Positions 36,239 to 46,869 of a stretch of DNA of 64,000 nucleotides are shown here, in pieces. A model generated the notes under the pieces. It had not been told where the DNA came from. It did no database searches and saw only the letters and a list, made by a program, of their open reading frames with translations. The DNA is from Termitomyces sp. T153. Its lineage: Eukaryota > Basidiomycota > Agaricomycetes > Agaricales > Lyophyllaceae. Made by a program: the position numbers and the translations under genes. The stretch lies in the NCBI GenBank assembly GCA_018296165.2, contig JACKQL020000020.1, forward strand, positions 1 through 64,000, written 5' to 3'. The first letter of the stretch is position 1; every line of letters begins with the position of its first letter.

Positions 36239-37691
36239 ATGACAATTAAGCTAAATTACAATGTATTGACGATTATACCCATACACAATGATTAACCCTT
36301 TCTAAGAATTGAAACTGCGATATTTCCACTCAGTGCACGTTTCAATTAAACCTCCAAGTGTACAAGCTCGTGAGCTCTCGATACGGTCGGAAACGGGATT
36401 GGCGACGCGGTCCGCTAAGAAATGCGAATGGGCGCGTGTGTCTAGATTTGTTAGTTAAGCCACTCGAGCCATGATTTCAATCGCCAATCGCCTCCTTTTC
36501 ATCTTTAATAAGAGTTGTACAGCGACTATATATCTGCTGCGTTACGGTCGGAAATGGGATTGTCGACCAGTTCCGCTAAAAATGTGAATGGTCTCGCGTG
36601 TCTAGATCGTGAGTTAAATCTCAATCGCCCATCACTTCCTTTTCATCTTTGATGAGAGTTGTACAACTACTACAGATCTACAGCCTTACGTCCCAAATGT
36701 AAAAAGCAGGTGCCAGTGGACCATGTGCTTGGGACATAGAACACGGGAATCAAGACGTATATTACAAAGCCCGTCTTACACGGCATGGCATCGACAGCAG
36801 AGAAGAGAAGCTTTCTTAGTCTCAAATGCTCTTAGTATGTTGTACATCTGGTATCAATGCCTTCTGAATGCCGGAAGGTCAGCCCTAATACACCAGCCCT
36901 GAACTCCTTGACAGAAATTAACAGAAGCAATGGAAGCCTGGCTATTGCCGGGTCTTGTGCCGTGTTTGCCCAGAGAAGTGGTAAGCTTCAGAAGTCGAGA
37001 ATTTCAACAATAGTCTGACGAGAGGATACCGTGCATTTTACAAGGTTTTCGGTATTGGGCAAAAGAAGAAACTTCAAGGTGGTCGGCGACCTTGATTTAA
37101 TATGCCGTACAGGAATCTCCTAATCTCAGCCATCGATATCCCTCGAAATTGGAAACATGATACCGAGGACTGAAAAGGAAGCTGAAAGAGTCATCGATTT
37201 CACAGAGTCAAGGCTTACTCGGAGAAGTGGATGATCGATTTCTGCTAGGACTATATGAAGGTACCATAATTAATTTGTATTGATTATCATAATCAACCTG
37301 GTGAGAATACACCTACACCGTCGCAAATTCCAAGGGTGCTAGTCATATAAAGTCTTCCATCAGAGTTGAATTCAATGTCAGAAATCTCAAATGATAACCC
37401 CTTTATTGCTCGGATAAGTGTCCAGTCACTCATAACACAGATTCTAATATAATACTAGGCTATGCAATTGATGTTGCACAGCCCACAAGTGGCGTTTGCA
37501 ACTCCACTGCGCCACAACGTTTGTTCTGTACGTCATACCACAGAATAGGAGAGAGTTCCTTTTATGTACATGACCCACTTTGATCCCGCGGAGGTAAAAT
37601 GTATAAAGCTAGCCCTATTTTCGCCAAATTCGACATTCCCTCCTGAACAACAACCATTGTCACAAACCATTGCACTCTCATTGAATCAAAC
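36239..37691. repeat. Duplicated spacer C-D, with internal direct repeats
   Basis: This holds no gene I can support. It includes an internal imperfect direct repeat of about 170 bp (units near 36374-36545 and 36546-36690; both contain GGTCGGAAA, ATGTGAATGG-like and CCTTTTCATCTTT words). About 540 bp further on, up to 37221, it matches 38980-39523 almost exactly. The same blocks recur after member D at an offset of about 2.3 kb. Confidence 0.75.
37586..37610 (+). promoter_or_regulatory. Family promoter block, copy D
   Basis: CCGCGGAGG is followed by a TATAAAGCT core (TATAAA at 37602-37607), 90 nt upstream of the start codon. The block is at the same relative position as in A, B and C. Confidence 0.78.
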
Positions 37692-38537
37692 ATGTCTACT
37701 GTCGTTCTTGTTGAACAACGTCCGCCTTTCATCGTTATGCTCGCTTCCAGAGTCCCAACTTATACACACATCATTATCGTACGTCTCACATGCTTAAAAA
37801 CCCGTATATTCTTATCCTGATCACATCCGCAGTCATTCTTGGCGGTGTTGCTAATTCAGACTTTCCCATCATGGTCCACTCCAAAGCCTCCCGTCCGTGT
37901 AATCACTCGAAAGCGTCGTTCTTCATCACTCACATCCAATGCTTCCACTCTCGTAGACCATGACGTATCCAATGCTGCCAAGGAAGAGATGAACAAGCAA
38001 GGTAAGGACATCTATTGATCATGTATCATCTGTTACAAAATCTTACCTTATACATCCACAGGGAAAGAGAAATGTCATCGCATATCTTTTTCCAGTAAAA
38101 ACCCCCTTAACAAATTGAACTCGGCTGTTAAGACGGCAATCTCACGTAGTAAAGCCATGAATCCCACACTACCACGACGCTTGACACTTCCTGCGAGACG
38201 ATTTTCAACGCATATCGTCAGCGCCATGCACAACCTTACACCTCATCATCGTCGTCCTCAGGAAAACTCTAGCTCCTATTTCCTGAATGAGGAGGTCAAC
38301 ATTGACGCGTCCCTGGCTGACAACTCTCTGGTACAGAATGATATGCCAGAGGCAATCGCATCAAAGCCGACCATGGTTATTCAATGTACTCAAGTCGACG
38401 ATGCAGGGCATAGGGGGGATGTTCAGCAGAGCGAATCTCACATTGTCGTTGTAAGGTCAGGGAAGACGAGATCTTTCAAACGGACTGTCAGGAGAGCTAC
38501 AGCGGTCTTTGGAGATCTTCGTCTTCGCCGTTCATGA
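37692..38537 (+). CDS. Unrecognised single-pass membrane protein family, member D
   Basis: I infer three exons (37692-37778, 37833-38001, 38062-38537), encoding 243 aa. Every exon border lies exactly 2,299 bp from the corresponding border of member C. The protein begins MSTVVLVEQRPPFIVMLAS and shares the membrane anchor, KPPVRVITRKRR, the LPRRLTLPARRFSTH core and the basic LRLRRS end. Substitutions relative to C cluster in the middle (for example DASLADNSLVQ and QSESHIVVVRSGK). The frame is intact. This is a recent tandem duplicate; I infer no function. Confidence 0.83.
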
Positions 38538-39548
38538 ATGTTAATATAACTAACTTACAATGTATTGACGACTTATACCCATACACAACGTTCAACCCTT
38601 TTTAAGAATTCCAACTTCGATGTTTCCACTTAGTACACATTTCAATTAAGTCCCCACGTGCATATGCTTGCGTGCTATCGATTCGGTTGGAAATGAACTT
38701 GTCGACAAAGTCTGCTAAGAAATGTGAATGGGTGTGCGTGTTGAGATTTGTGAGTTTAGTCACTCAAACCATGATTTCAATCACCTATCACCTCCTTTTC
38801 ATCTTTAATGAGAATCGCACAACTACTTGACATCTACTGAGTTACGGTCGGAAATGGGATTGACGACAAGTCCCACTAAGAAATGTGAATGGGCGCGCGA
38901 CGTCACTCAAGCCATGATTTCCATCGCCCATCGCTTCCTTTTCATCTTTGATGAGAGTTGTACAACTACTACAGATCTGCTGAATCACGTCCTAAATGTA
39001 AAAAGCAGGTGCCAGTGGACCATGTGCTTGGGATATAGAACACGGGAATCAAGACGTATATTACAAAGCCCGTCCGACACGCATCGACAGCAGAGAAGAG
39101 AAGCTTTCTTAGTCTCAAATGCTCTTAGTATGTTGTACATCTGGTATCAATGCCTTCTGAATGCCGAGAGGTCAGCCCTGATACACCAGCCCTGAACTCC
39201 TTGACAGAAATTAACAGAAGCAATGGAAGCCTAGCCATTGCCGGGTCTTGTGCCGTGTTTGCCCAAAAAAGTGGTAAGCTTCAGAAGTCGAGAATTTCGA
39301 TAGAGTATGACGAGAGGATACCGTGCATTTTACAAGGTTTTCATTATTGGGCAAAAGAAGAAACTCAAAGGTGGTCGGTGACCTTGATTTAATACGCCGT
39401 ACAGGAGTCTCCAAATCACAGCCATCGATATCCCTCGAAATTGGGAAACATGATACCGAGGACTGAAAAGGAAGCTGAAAGAGTCATCATCATCGATTTC
39501 ACAGAGTTAAGCCTTACTCGGAGAAAAGAAACAAACTCAAGACGCCTC
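38538..39548. repeat. Duplicated 3' flank of member D up to CFAP20
   Basis: This repeats the spacer after member C. The match ends near 39523, about 25 bp from the stop codon of the convergent CFAP20-like gene. I see no independent gene. Confidence 0.7.
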
Positions 39549-40490
39549 CTATTCGTATCCATACAATTCGAACTCCCATGGGACTTTCTGGCCCGGTCCT
39601 CCCTCGCTGAACCATATCCTCCTAAGTCGACAGGTCGCGTAAACACGCACATAGGCCACATGCGAATATGAACCTCCCGGAGCTTCGTTACGCATGCCTC
39701 GGGAGACGCCCTCGGTATCCACGTCTCTCATGAGCTTCGGAGACGAGAAGTAGGGCAGATATGAAGGAAGATTGAGGGTGAGGGTAGACCATGCGGTCAG
39801 TGAGTGGGTGGATGGCGATGGAAACGAGATCGGAAGATGGAGAAGGGGGTATGCATTGGACGACAATCTTAGCCGAGGATGCTTCTACAATAACAACGAT
39901 GTATGTGAGATTATAGATACTACACCGACACGCATCCCTGGATGGCGACACTTGGAACTCGGGCAGGGTCGAAGGACAGGGTGTGGGTACAGAAGATATG
40001 AGATCAGAGAAGATGGGAAACACACCTGGAAGGTAGACAGCCGCAAGATTCCCAGCCGCGCAGATTGATCGACAAGACCGACTTCGAGTGCCCACTCCTT
40101 GTCTAGATTCCGCACCTGGATGTGCATCCATGGATGCTTGATTCCAAGGTCAGACGATTTTTCACGTCGGCCATCTAAGTGCGAAGGCCCGTCGACAGGG
40201 GGGCTCTGGATAAAGGTGGTCCGAATCGTAGGCGATTGGATGTGAAGCACGGTTTGATCCAATGAATAGTCGGTTCCCGCGTTAGTTGGAGGCGAGATGA
40301 GCTCCGAAGGGGGTTTGGGTTTGGGCTGCGATAGTTGGTCATGTAGGAAATGAATGCACGAGTCTACTGGCAAAGAAGTGTCTACACTCTTTCTAAACAG
40401 CTGGAGAGGCTCGGAGTTTGTAGATGAAAACAATGAGACCGTCGATGTCTGTACAGATGGTAAAAACATTGCAATAATGAAAGTTGACAT
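39549..40490 (-). CDS. CFAP20-like protein (CFA20/DUF667 domain)
   Basis: CFAP20 is a doublet-microtubule inner-junction protein of cilia; family members also occur outside cilia. I infer two exons (40490-40026 and 39884-39549) with a 141-nt intron, giving 266 aa against 193 in human CFAP20. Matching blocks, in order, are FLPSVQTSTVSLFSSTNSEP, LQLF, IQSPTIRTTFIQSP, LGIKHPWMHIQVRNLDKEW followed by ALEVGLVDQ, and the C-terminal VRVYATCRLRRIWF with PWEFELY. A Pro/Ser-rich insert separates the first and second parts. A second in-frame ATG (codon 8) may be the true start. A decayed inverted copy lies at 54.9-55.7 kb. The gene is intact. Confidence 0.87.
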
Positions 40491-43400
40491 TTTCCATCAA
40501 CGCGTTTGCCAAACAACCACATGTGCCGAATACCGCCGAACACGGGGAAAAAACAAACACTTGTGCTACATAATACTTCTCGTTACCACTTCACCCTCGG
40601 ATCCAATGCAGAATCACTCAAACATATGCTAGCCAGCTCCACCTCCAGGAATATTCATTCGAACCCGAACAGTCGGATAAAAGAAATATCTCACGGGCGC
40701 AGCCCTCGGACCTCGAGGCTGGGTTGCAGCAGAAAACCATACCGCAAAAAGCGGGCTTCTTCAAACGATCCACGGAAGTTGATCAGCCACACATTAACGC
40801 GCGATGCTCACTTGTGCGTGCGTGTGGTGTCTCATATTCCAGCTCTAAGCCAGCCGCGAGTCGTCTGGTCTCAGGTACTCTGTTATCCTCGTGTCCCAGG
40901 GCCGGTGATCTCCTCTTTCTCGTACCGAGTAAGCCGTACCCCCCCCTCTTCTCTCAAGCATTCTACTCGTCACAATGACTAGCCCCCCGGTGGATGGATG
41001 GCTTATCCGCTCACTCCTATTCCAGGCTAGTTCAGTCCAGGTGACTAATTAGAGCTACTAGCAGGCTAGTAAGTATACCCATGGCTCAAATCCCACACAC
41101 ACAAACATAGGCGCGCATCAAAAAAGAATCATGCGCCGCCCCCCCACCCCATCCTTGCTCCGCTTTAACGCCGTTTCAAAATATAAGAATTTTCATATTA
41201 ATGGCTTCTTTTGGTGCCTCGTGTCCGTATTCGCTGTCGTTCCTGTAATGTATGGAGTCTTCTCCGAATTGTCCGGGTGGGGGACTCTCTCTCTCTCTCT
41301 TCGAACATCACGAACCATGACAAAAATCCCGATAACTCTGCCTCGAGGCTAACCTGTCACCTGGAACAAAGCTATAATAATTCTTTCTCCGCGCTGCACT
41401 CGAGGTGTCCTTCGAGACTTGTACATGTACCGACAGCTTGGCTACGGTTTCTATGTGGATTATATGATAAAGCTGTCTATCTATCTATCTATCTCTGATA
41501 TGCTTCGAATCTCCCCTTGAAACCACCATCAATATCATTCGAATTCGAAGTCACCACCAGTATATACGAAATTGAGCCTACGAACGCCCGGCCGAGTATC
41601 AAAGAAACAAATCAATCGACCGTAGAACTCTGACTGACCCCACCTGTTTCGAGCCGACGAAGTTCAGCTCGCTACCCAGATTCTATCCTACTCTTTTTTT
41701 TTCGCCCATCAAATCGTCTCACAACTCGATCTTCAGCACCCAGCGTGTAGGTGTGTGTGTGGGTATAAGCACGTACAAGGCCAAACAATAAGAAGACAGG
41801 GTACGAACTCAGATCCACTCCTTCCATCATCCATCATCCATCTTCTTCGCTTGACACGACATGACAACGAACCTCAAGCTCGCCGTCGGCCCCACTCCCT
41901 CTCCCTCTCCCTGTTCTTTTTTTTCTATTTTTTTTTTCTTTTTCACGCATGTAGCTTTCCACGGCATTTAACAGTCAACACCGATATGAACGACCTTACG
42001 CTTACGGTTACGGTTACGAATCCAGAGTGCGCGGCCGTACGTACCTATGGCTTCGTCTTCGTCTTCGTCTTCGTTGAGCTAGTAGCTTAGCTTAGCTTAG
42101 CAAGCATGAGCATGAGCATAAGCATGAGCATGAGCATACTCGGCATAGCGTACATGGCCCGCGAGGTATACCACACCCACGTAGGTGGTGGTGTTCTTGA
42201 TATGGAGGGATGGACAGCTCCGAGTCGGAGGATGGGATACGGGGTTTAGGAGCTCGGAAGAATTTTTTTTCTTGTGGAAAAGAGGAGGGTTCGACTGATT
42301 GAGTGACTGACTGACTCGACGAGCGCGAGCTTCGACGGGGTATTGGTTATCTTTATTCTTTATTCTTTATCAAAAGGTTCACTGGAGACTTTTTGGTTTG
42401 GGCTTCTACATGCGATTCTAGAGATTGAATAGATGGATGGATGGATGGATGGATGGATGGATTAACCCCCGTGTATGTGAAATTTCAATTTCTACTTCTA
42501 CGAGCTGCTGGGGTTGGTAAAGATTGGTGTATTGGTTTGCAAGCTCGGTTGTACGTTATACACTGTACTTGCCCCACCCACCTGGATCCCATCCATCCTT
42601 AACTTCTCCACTCTCCGATTCTTGGCGTTGATGTGATGTGATGTGATGACGAGGGTCATCGATGCCTTTGTGTCGGACTGTGCATGATGGATTTGGCATG
42701 TGGACTAGAAATCGAAAACCAGAGACCAGAAACCAGAAACCAAAAAAAAAGAAAACACATAAAATTCAGAATGAATAAAGCATGATATATGATAAGTTTC
42801 GACATGCAGTTCTCAGTTCTCAGTTCTCAGTTCTATTCATCCATTCATCCATCCATCCACAGTCCTACACAAACACCGGCACCCCCCGTCCTTCTGCCCG
42901 CCTACGCACTACGCATACGCATACACAACCCCGCGTCCACACTCTGATTCTGAATTCCGACTACATACACATACACATGCACATACGAACGGCACCTCGA
43001 CCCCGAAATTTGCGTTGAACGTCCATCGTCCATCGTCCATCGTCCGTTCATCCTACCATCCCCATCGTGCATCCTTAATCGCCCATCGCCCATCGCCCAT
43101 CGTCCGTTCATCGTTTCGATCACAACTCACAACTCACAACTCATCTCGTGACCCCCCCCCACGTTCCGGCGAATTATTTTCCCCCACACGAACCCCAGAG
43201 GCTTCGACTCCTATTTCGGTTCCCCCCCGCACTTGGGTTGGGTCGGTTGGGGTCGGTTGGGTTGGGTTGGGTTGGGTTGGGTTGGGTTGTGTGTGCGTGT
43301 GTGGTTTGGACGGAGCGTTGTCGTTAGCGTTAGTGTATCGCCTTTATCTGTGAGTTGGGTATGTAGAGTTGGATCATGTGTGTGAGCGCATGCCTCTTTT

Positions 43401-44701
43401 TTTTGTTTTTTTTTGTTTTTTTTTTTTCTTTTGGGAAAGAGGATATCAGTGTGTATATGTTTGTTGTATTGGTGATGATAAGGATAAGGATAAGGATAAG
43501 GATAACGGGGTGGACGTGTCATTGTCCCCAGACCAGTATCGCGATCGCGAGGAGTTTGGAGTTTGGGTTTTGGGTTTTGGGTTTTGGGTTTGTGTTGGAT
43601 GGATGGATGGATACTCACTATTACTATTGGGATAGGTTATGTTGTGTGGTGGACTGATGAATGAGAACGAACGGGGACACACCCACCCACCTACGCACGC
43701 ACGAACGAACGAACGAACGGACAAAGCAACGCAAACGAACCACATACATACATGTTTTTTCTGAATTTGTATTTCGTACCGCCGGCTCGGACATAAGGAA
43801 AAAAACTTTACACATTACATTATACATTACATTACATTTTACATACGTCGAAGTTGAACCCTACCGGTAACCCTGCATCCGGGTATCTACGTCCATGTCT
43901 ATTCCGGTATCTCGGTATTCGGTATTCGGTATTCGGTATTTCAAACCCCAATCCCCACATACCTACTTGTTATTTCGGGTCGAGATACCGCGGTCCGTGT
44001 TTGGTACGATAAGTAAGGTGTATCGATGTTTTGGTAAGGGACTCGTACGAGGGAAGTGTTTGGGATATAATAATAATAATTATTATTATTAATACACTCG
44101 CACATGTAGAAATAGAAACATAGGCGTAAAACGTGTACTGGTGACTGTTCAGGGATGCATTACGAGAGACCGGGGTCTAACAAAGGTGGGGAAGCGGTGG
44201 TGACGACTCGAACTAGGATCTGAATTCATCCCTCCGGCGCCTAGTGTTGAATGATCTGTTTGGAAATTCCCGGGTGGACACACACAGTACATTTAGAGTC
44301 TAGAAGACCGGACAGTGATGCCGGGACGATGATGCCGGGTACTAAGAGGAAGGGACCCTGGAGAATACGTATGGCTTCCATGGCGAGTGTCGGGATGGGG
44401 ACCGCTGGGCTGGTGTCCGCGGACGAGTGGGGGTTCAGGAGGCAGGACATGGGACGGGATCGGTGCTGGATCCGAGCGCATCGCAAGACGAGGGATCTGC
44501 GTGGACCAGGCACCGAGAAATAAGGTGTAGGACGCCGGGCGAGATTGGTGAGATTGCAGGGCTGCCATATGGGGGAGCAGCAGGCGGCTTGCGGATCGTT
44601 CTGGGATGTTGCCATATATGGCGAGGGAGTGGGTGACGGCGATCTGGGCGTCACGGCACGCGTCGCGACATATAAGCGGACGATGGGAGGCCTCGAGCCC
44701 C
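40491..44701. other. Long microsatellite-rich non-coding tract
   Basis: I see no gene in 4.2 kb. From 41.4 kb the tract is crowded with unrelated short tandem repeats: (TCTA)n 41476-41495, (CTTCGT)n 42051-42074, (GCATGA)n 42102-42136, (GGAT)n 42432-42462, (GGGTT)n 43235-43289, (ATAAGG)n 43477-43505, (GGGTTTT)n 43562-43592, (GAAC)n 43702-43718, (CGGTATT)n 43912-43941 and an ATA/TTA palindrome 44066-44092. Poly-T and poly-C runs are frequent. Open frames here are repeat artefacts. It may be a long regulatory upstream region of the gene at 44.7 kb. Confidence 0.75.
43235..43289 (+). repeat. (GGGTT)n tract, G-quadruplex-prone
   Basis: This is a near-perfect run of GGGTT/GGTTG units on the plus strand with many consecutive GGG triplets spaced by two T, followed 270 bp later by a (GGGTTTT)n run. 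Both meet the usual G4 pattern of four G-runs with short loops. They resemble telomere-type repeats but are short and internal. Confidence 0.85.
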
Positions 44702-45451
44702 ATGGCGTATCTCAGCTTCTCCCCGTCCTGGCCCTGGTCTGACTGGCCCCAGCTCTACGCCCCCGCGTCGCCCAGCCCCAGCTCCGATTCAGACCCCGAC
44801 GTCAAGCAGGAGCCTGCCGACCCCGCGTGCTTCATCATCGAGCAGGCCAACGACCCCCAGCCGCTCGCCCCGCCCACCGAGGTGCCCCTCCGCGCCACCC
44901 AGGCCTCGTCCGACATGCGCCGCATGATGAACGTCTTCCGCCTCAACCCCTTTGCCATCCACGGCGCCGTCCCCGCCCCCTTCGAGTCTGCCCACGCCCT
45001 CGACGCCGAGCCCATCACCTTTGAGTTCCAGCTCGATCTCGCCCCGGGCATCCTCGATCCAGACCCCGGCCCGTCCCTCGACAGCCCCAGCCTCCGTCCC
45101 TTTTCCCCAGACTTTGACCTCCACCCCAAGGTCCCCGACGATCCCTGGCCCGTCTACCACGACCAGCCCTGGGACATTTCCTACCCCGACGCAGACGACT
45201 TTGATGTCTACCGTCCCGAGCCCCAGCACCTCCAAAAAGCCCCGCTCTCCACCTACCCCCAGCCAGACTGGGCCCACCAGTCGCGAGACCTCGCCTACCA
45301 CACCGCCCCTGCTTCGCGAAGCCCATACACCGACGTAAGTCTGCCCTCCCCTCCTCCCTGCCTCCGCTCACTTATCCGTCAGCCCACCATAAACTCCCTC
45401 CGCCGCTGGTCCCTCCCAGACGCACACCCCTCCTCTCACTTTCTCATCTAA
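44702..45451 (+). CDS. GC-rich conserved-looking orphan protein
   Basis: I infer two exons (44702-45334, 45383-45451) encoding 233 aa. The start MAYLSFSPSWPWSDW follows a good CCCCATGG context; the frame is open further upstream but that part is unlike protein. The protein is Pro/Asp-rich and acidic. It has a compact non-low-complexity block, SSDMRRMMNVFRLNPFAIHG, followed by an acidic segment (EPITFEFQLDLAPG). The intron restores a C-terminal SLRRWSLPD. I do not recognise a domain. Codon choice is strongly biased to C-ending codons and the GC content is far above the neighbours. This suggests high expression or a different mutational history. Confidence 0.75.
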   Translation: MAYLSFSPSWPWSDWPQLYAPASPSPSSDSDPDVKQEPADPACFIIEQANDPQPLAPPTEVPLRATQASSDMRRMMNVFRLNPFAIHGAVPAPFESAHALDAEPITFEFQLDLAPGILDPDPGPSLDSPSLRPFSPDFDLHPKVPDDPWPVYHDQPWDISYPDADDFDVYRPEPQHLQKAPLSTYPQPDWAHQSRDLAYHTAPASRSPYTDVSLPSPPPCLRSLIRQPTINSLRRWSLPDAHPSSHFLI

Positions 45452-45751
45452 CGTGCTTTGATTACGTCGCTTTCTGGATATATACCGCTATCGATACTCC
45501 ACCTCTAATCCCTTCTAACGACCCGAAAGCTTTTCACGTCCTAGACATCTCTCATGATCATCCGGACAGTATCGTGTACGATACGTAAAGTTGTTTTTGT
45601 GCTGTTGTATCTTTGTATCCAATCTTTAATCTTATAATGGTTGCCAGTGTTACGCTCTTCATCTCCGATTCGGTGACGTGACGCCAGTCTCTTGTTTCTG
45701 CCGTACACTTGTGATTTGGTTCTTGCAAGCTTGATTCCCGGTTGTGTTACG

Positions 45752-45886
45752 TATGATGCAGGTTACTTCTCGGTGGGTTTGTGTACCACGCTTCGCTATC
45801 AGCGTTATGGTTATGATGCAGGTAACTTTCTCAACGTTCTCGGTGAGTTTGTGTACGACGCTTCGCTATCAGCGTTATAGTTATGG
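45752..45886 (+). repeat. Two-unit direct repeat
   Basis: The units at 45752-45811 and 45812-45886 share TATGATGCAGGT at the start and CTTCGCTATCAGCGTTAT near the end. The second unit carries a 15-nt insertion. The repeat lies about 300 bp downstream of the GC-rich orphan gene. No coding role is evident. Confidence 0.85.
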
Positions 45887-46869
45887 ACGCGTGCATCATG
45901 GTTGTTGACCTCGGACTCCTAGTGATATCGATCATTAGTACGGCAGAGCAGCGCGCATCACGGACGTAGTATGTCCGTGATGGTCGACGAATGACGGGTG
46001 GGTACCGGACTTGCAATGGTTCCGCGGTCTGTCTGTGCGTTGTGCTCTGTCCTCAGGCTCGGGCTGGGAGTCAAAGCCGGAATCGGAATACTGACCTAAC
46101 CTCTACGAGATACGAGGAAGGAAGCAATAGCACACTGACAAGCCCCGCCCCGCCCTATCTGTCACATCCGACGATCCATCGAATCACATCATACATCGTA
46201 CATCGCACATCATAGTTCGTTGGCGTTGGCGTGACACTGACAGGCGGGGTGATGATCGGGGTTTGGGGGTGGGGATGGGGGTGGGATGGGGACTTGGGGC
46301 TTTAGCTTTGAGGCTTTGGAATTTTGGGACTTTGGAGCTTTGGAGCTTTGGATGGGGCTGAAGCACTTGGCTCACCGCTTGTTCGCGTTCCGCGTTCGAG
46401 CGCGCGTCTAGTCGTACAAGTCCAAGTCCAAGTACAAGTACAAGTGTATCACAATTACGAACAACTCAAAACCAACACCAACGCCAACGCCAAGCCTGAG
46501 GCCGTACAGAATCCCTTACGTCGCCACAAACGCATCTTACTAGTATTCGTTTGAGGATGTCATGTCCGTGTCCATGTCCATGTCGGCGTATATCTCCTCG
46601 CGCCACAGATGCAGATGCACAGATGCAGAATTGGGATGTGATGTGATGTGGTGTGAGTGGTCCTGGCACAAGCAGACAGATCGTTGATGTATATGTATGT
46701 AGGACTATCAGCCTTGGATCACAATCCAGCCGGAGAGTGTACAAGTACGAATGAATCCATGAATTCATGGATTCATGGATTCATGAACTCCTTCTGCAGT
46801 GTTAGATCAGATCAGGGTGGGGGTATGGTTATGGTTCAAGAACAATCAAGATCTAATGAGATTTTTTCG

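Noticed and set aside
43211..43745. Several open frames with repeats such as NPTQPNPTQPN or DKDKDKDK
   Set aside because: They are translations of microsatellites on both strands; there is no codon structure beyond the repeat.
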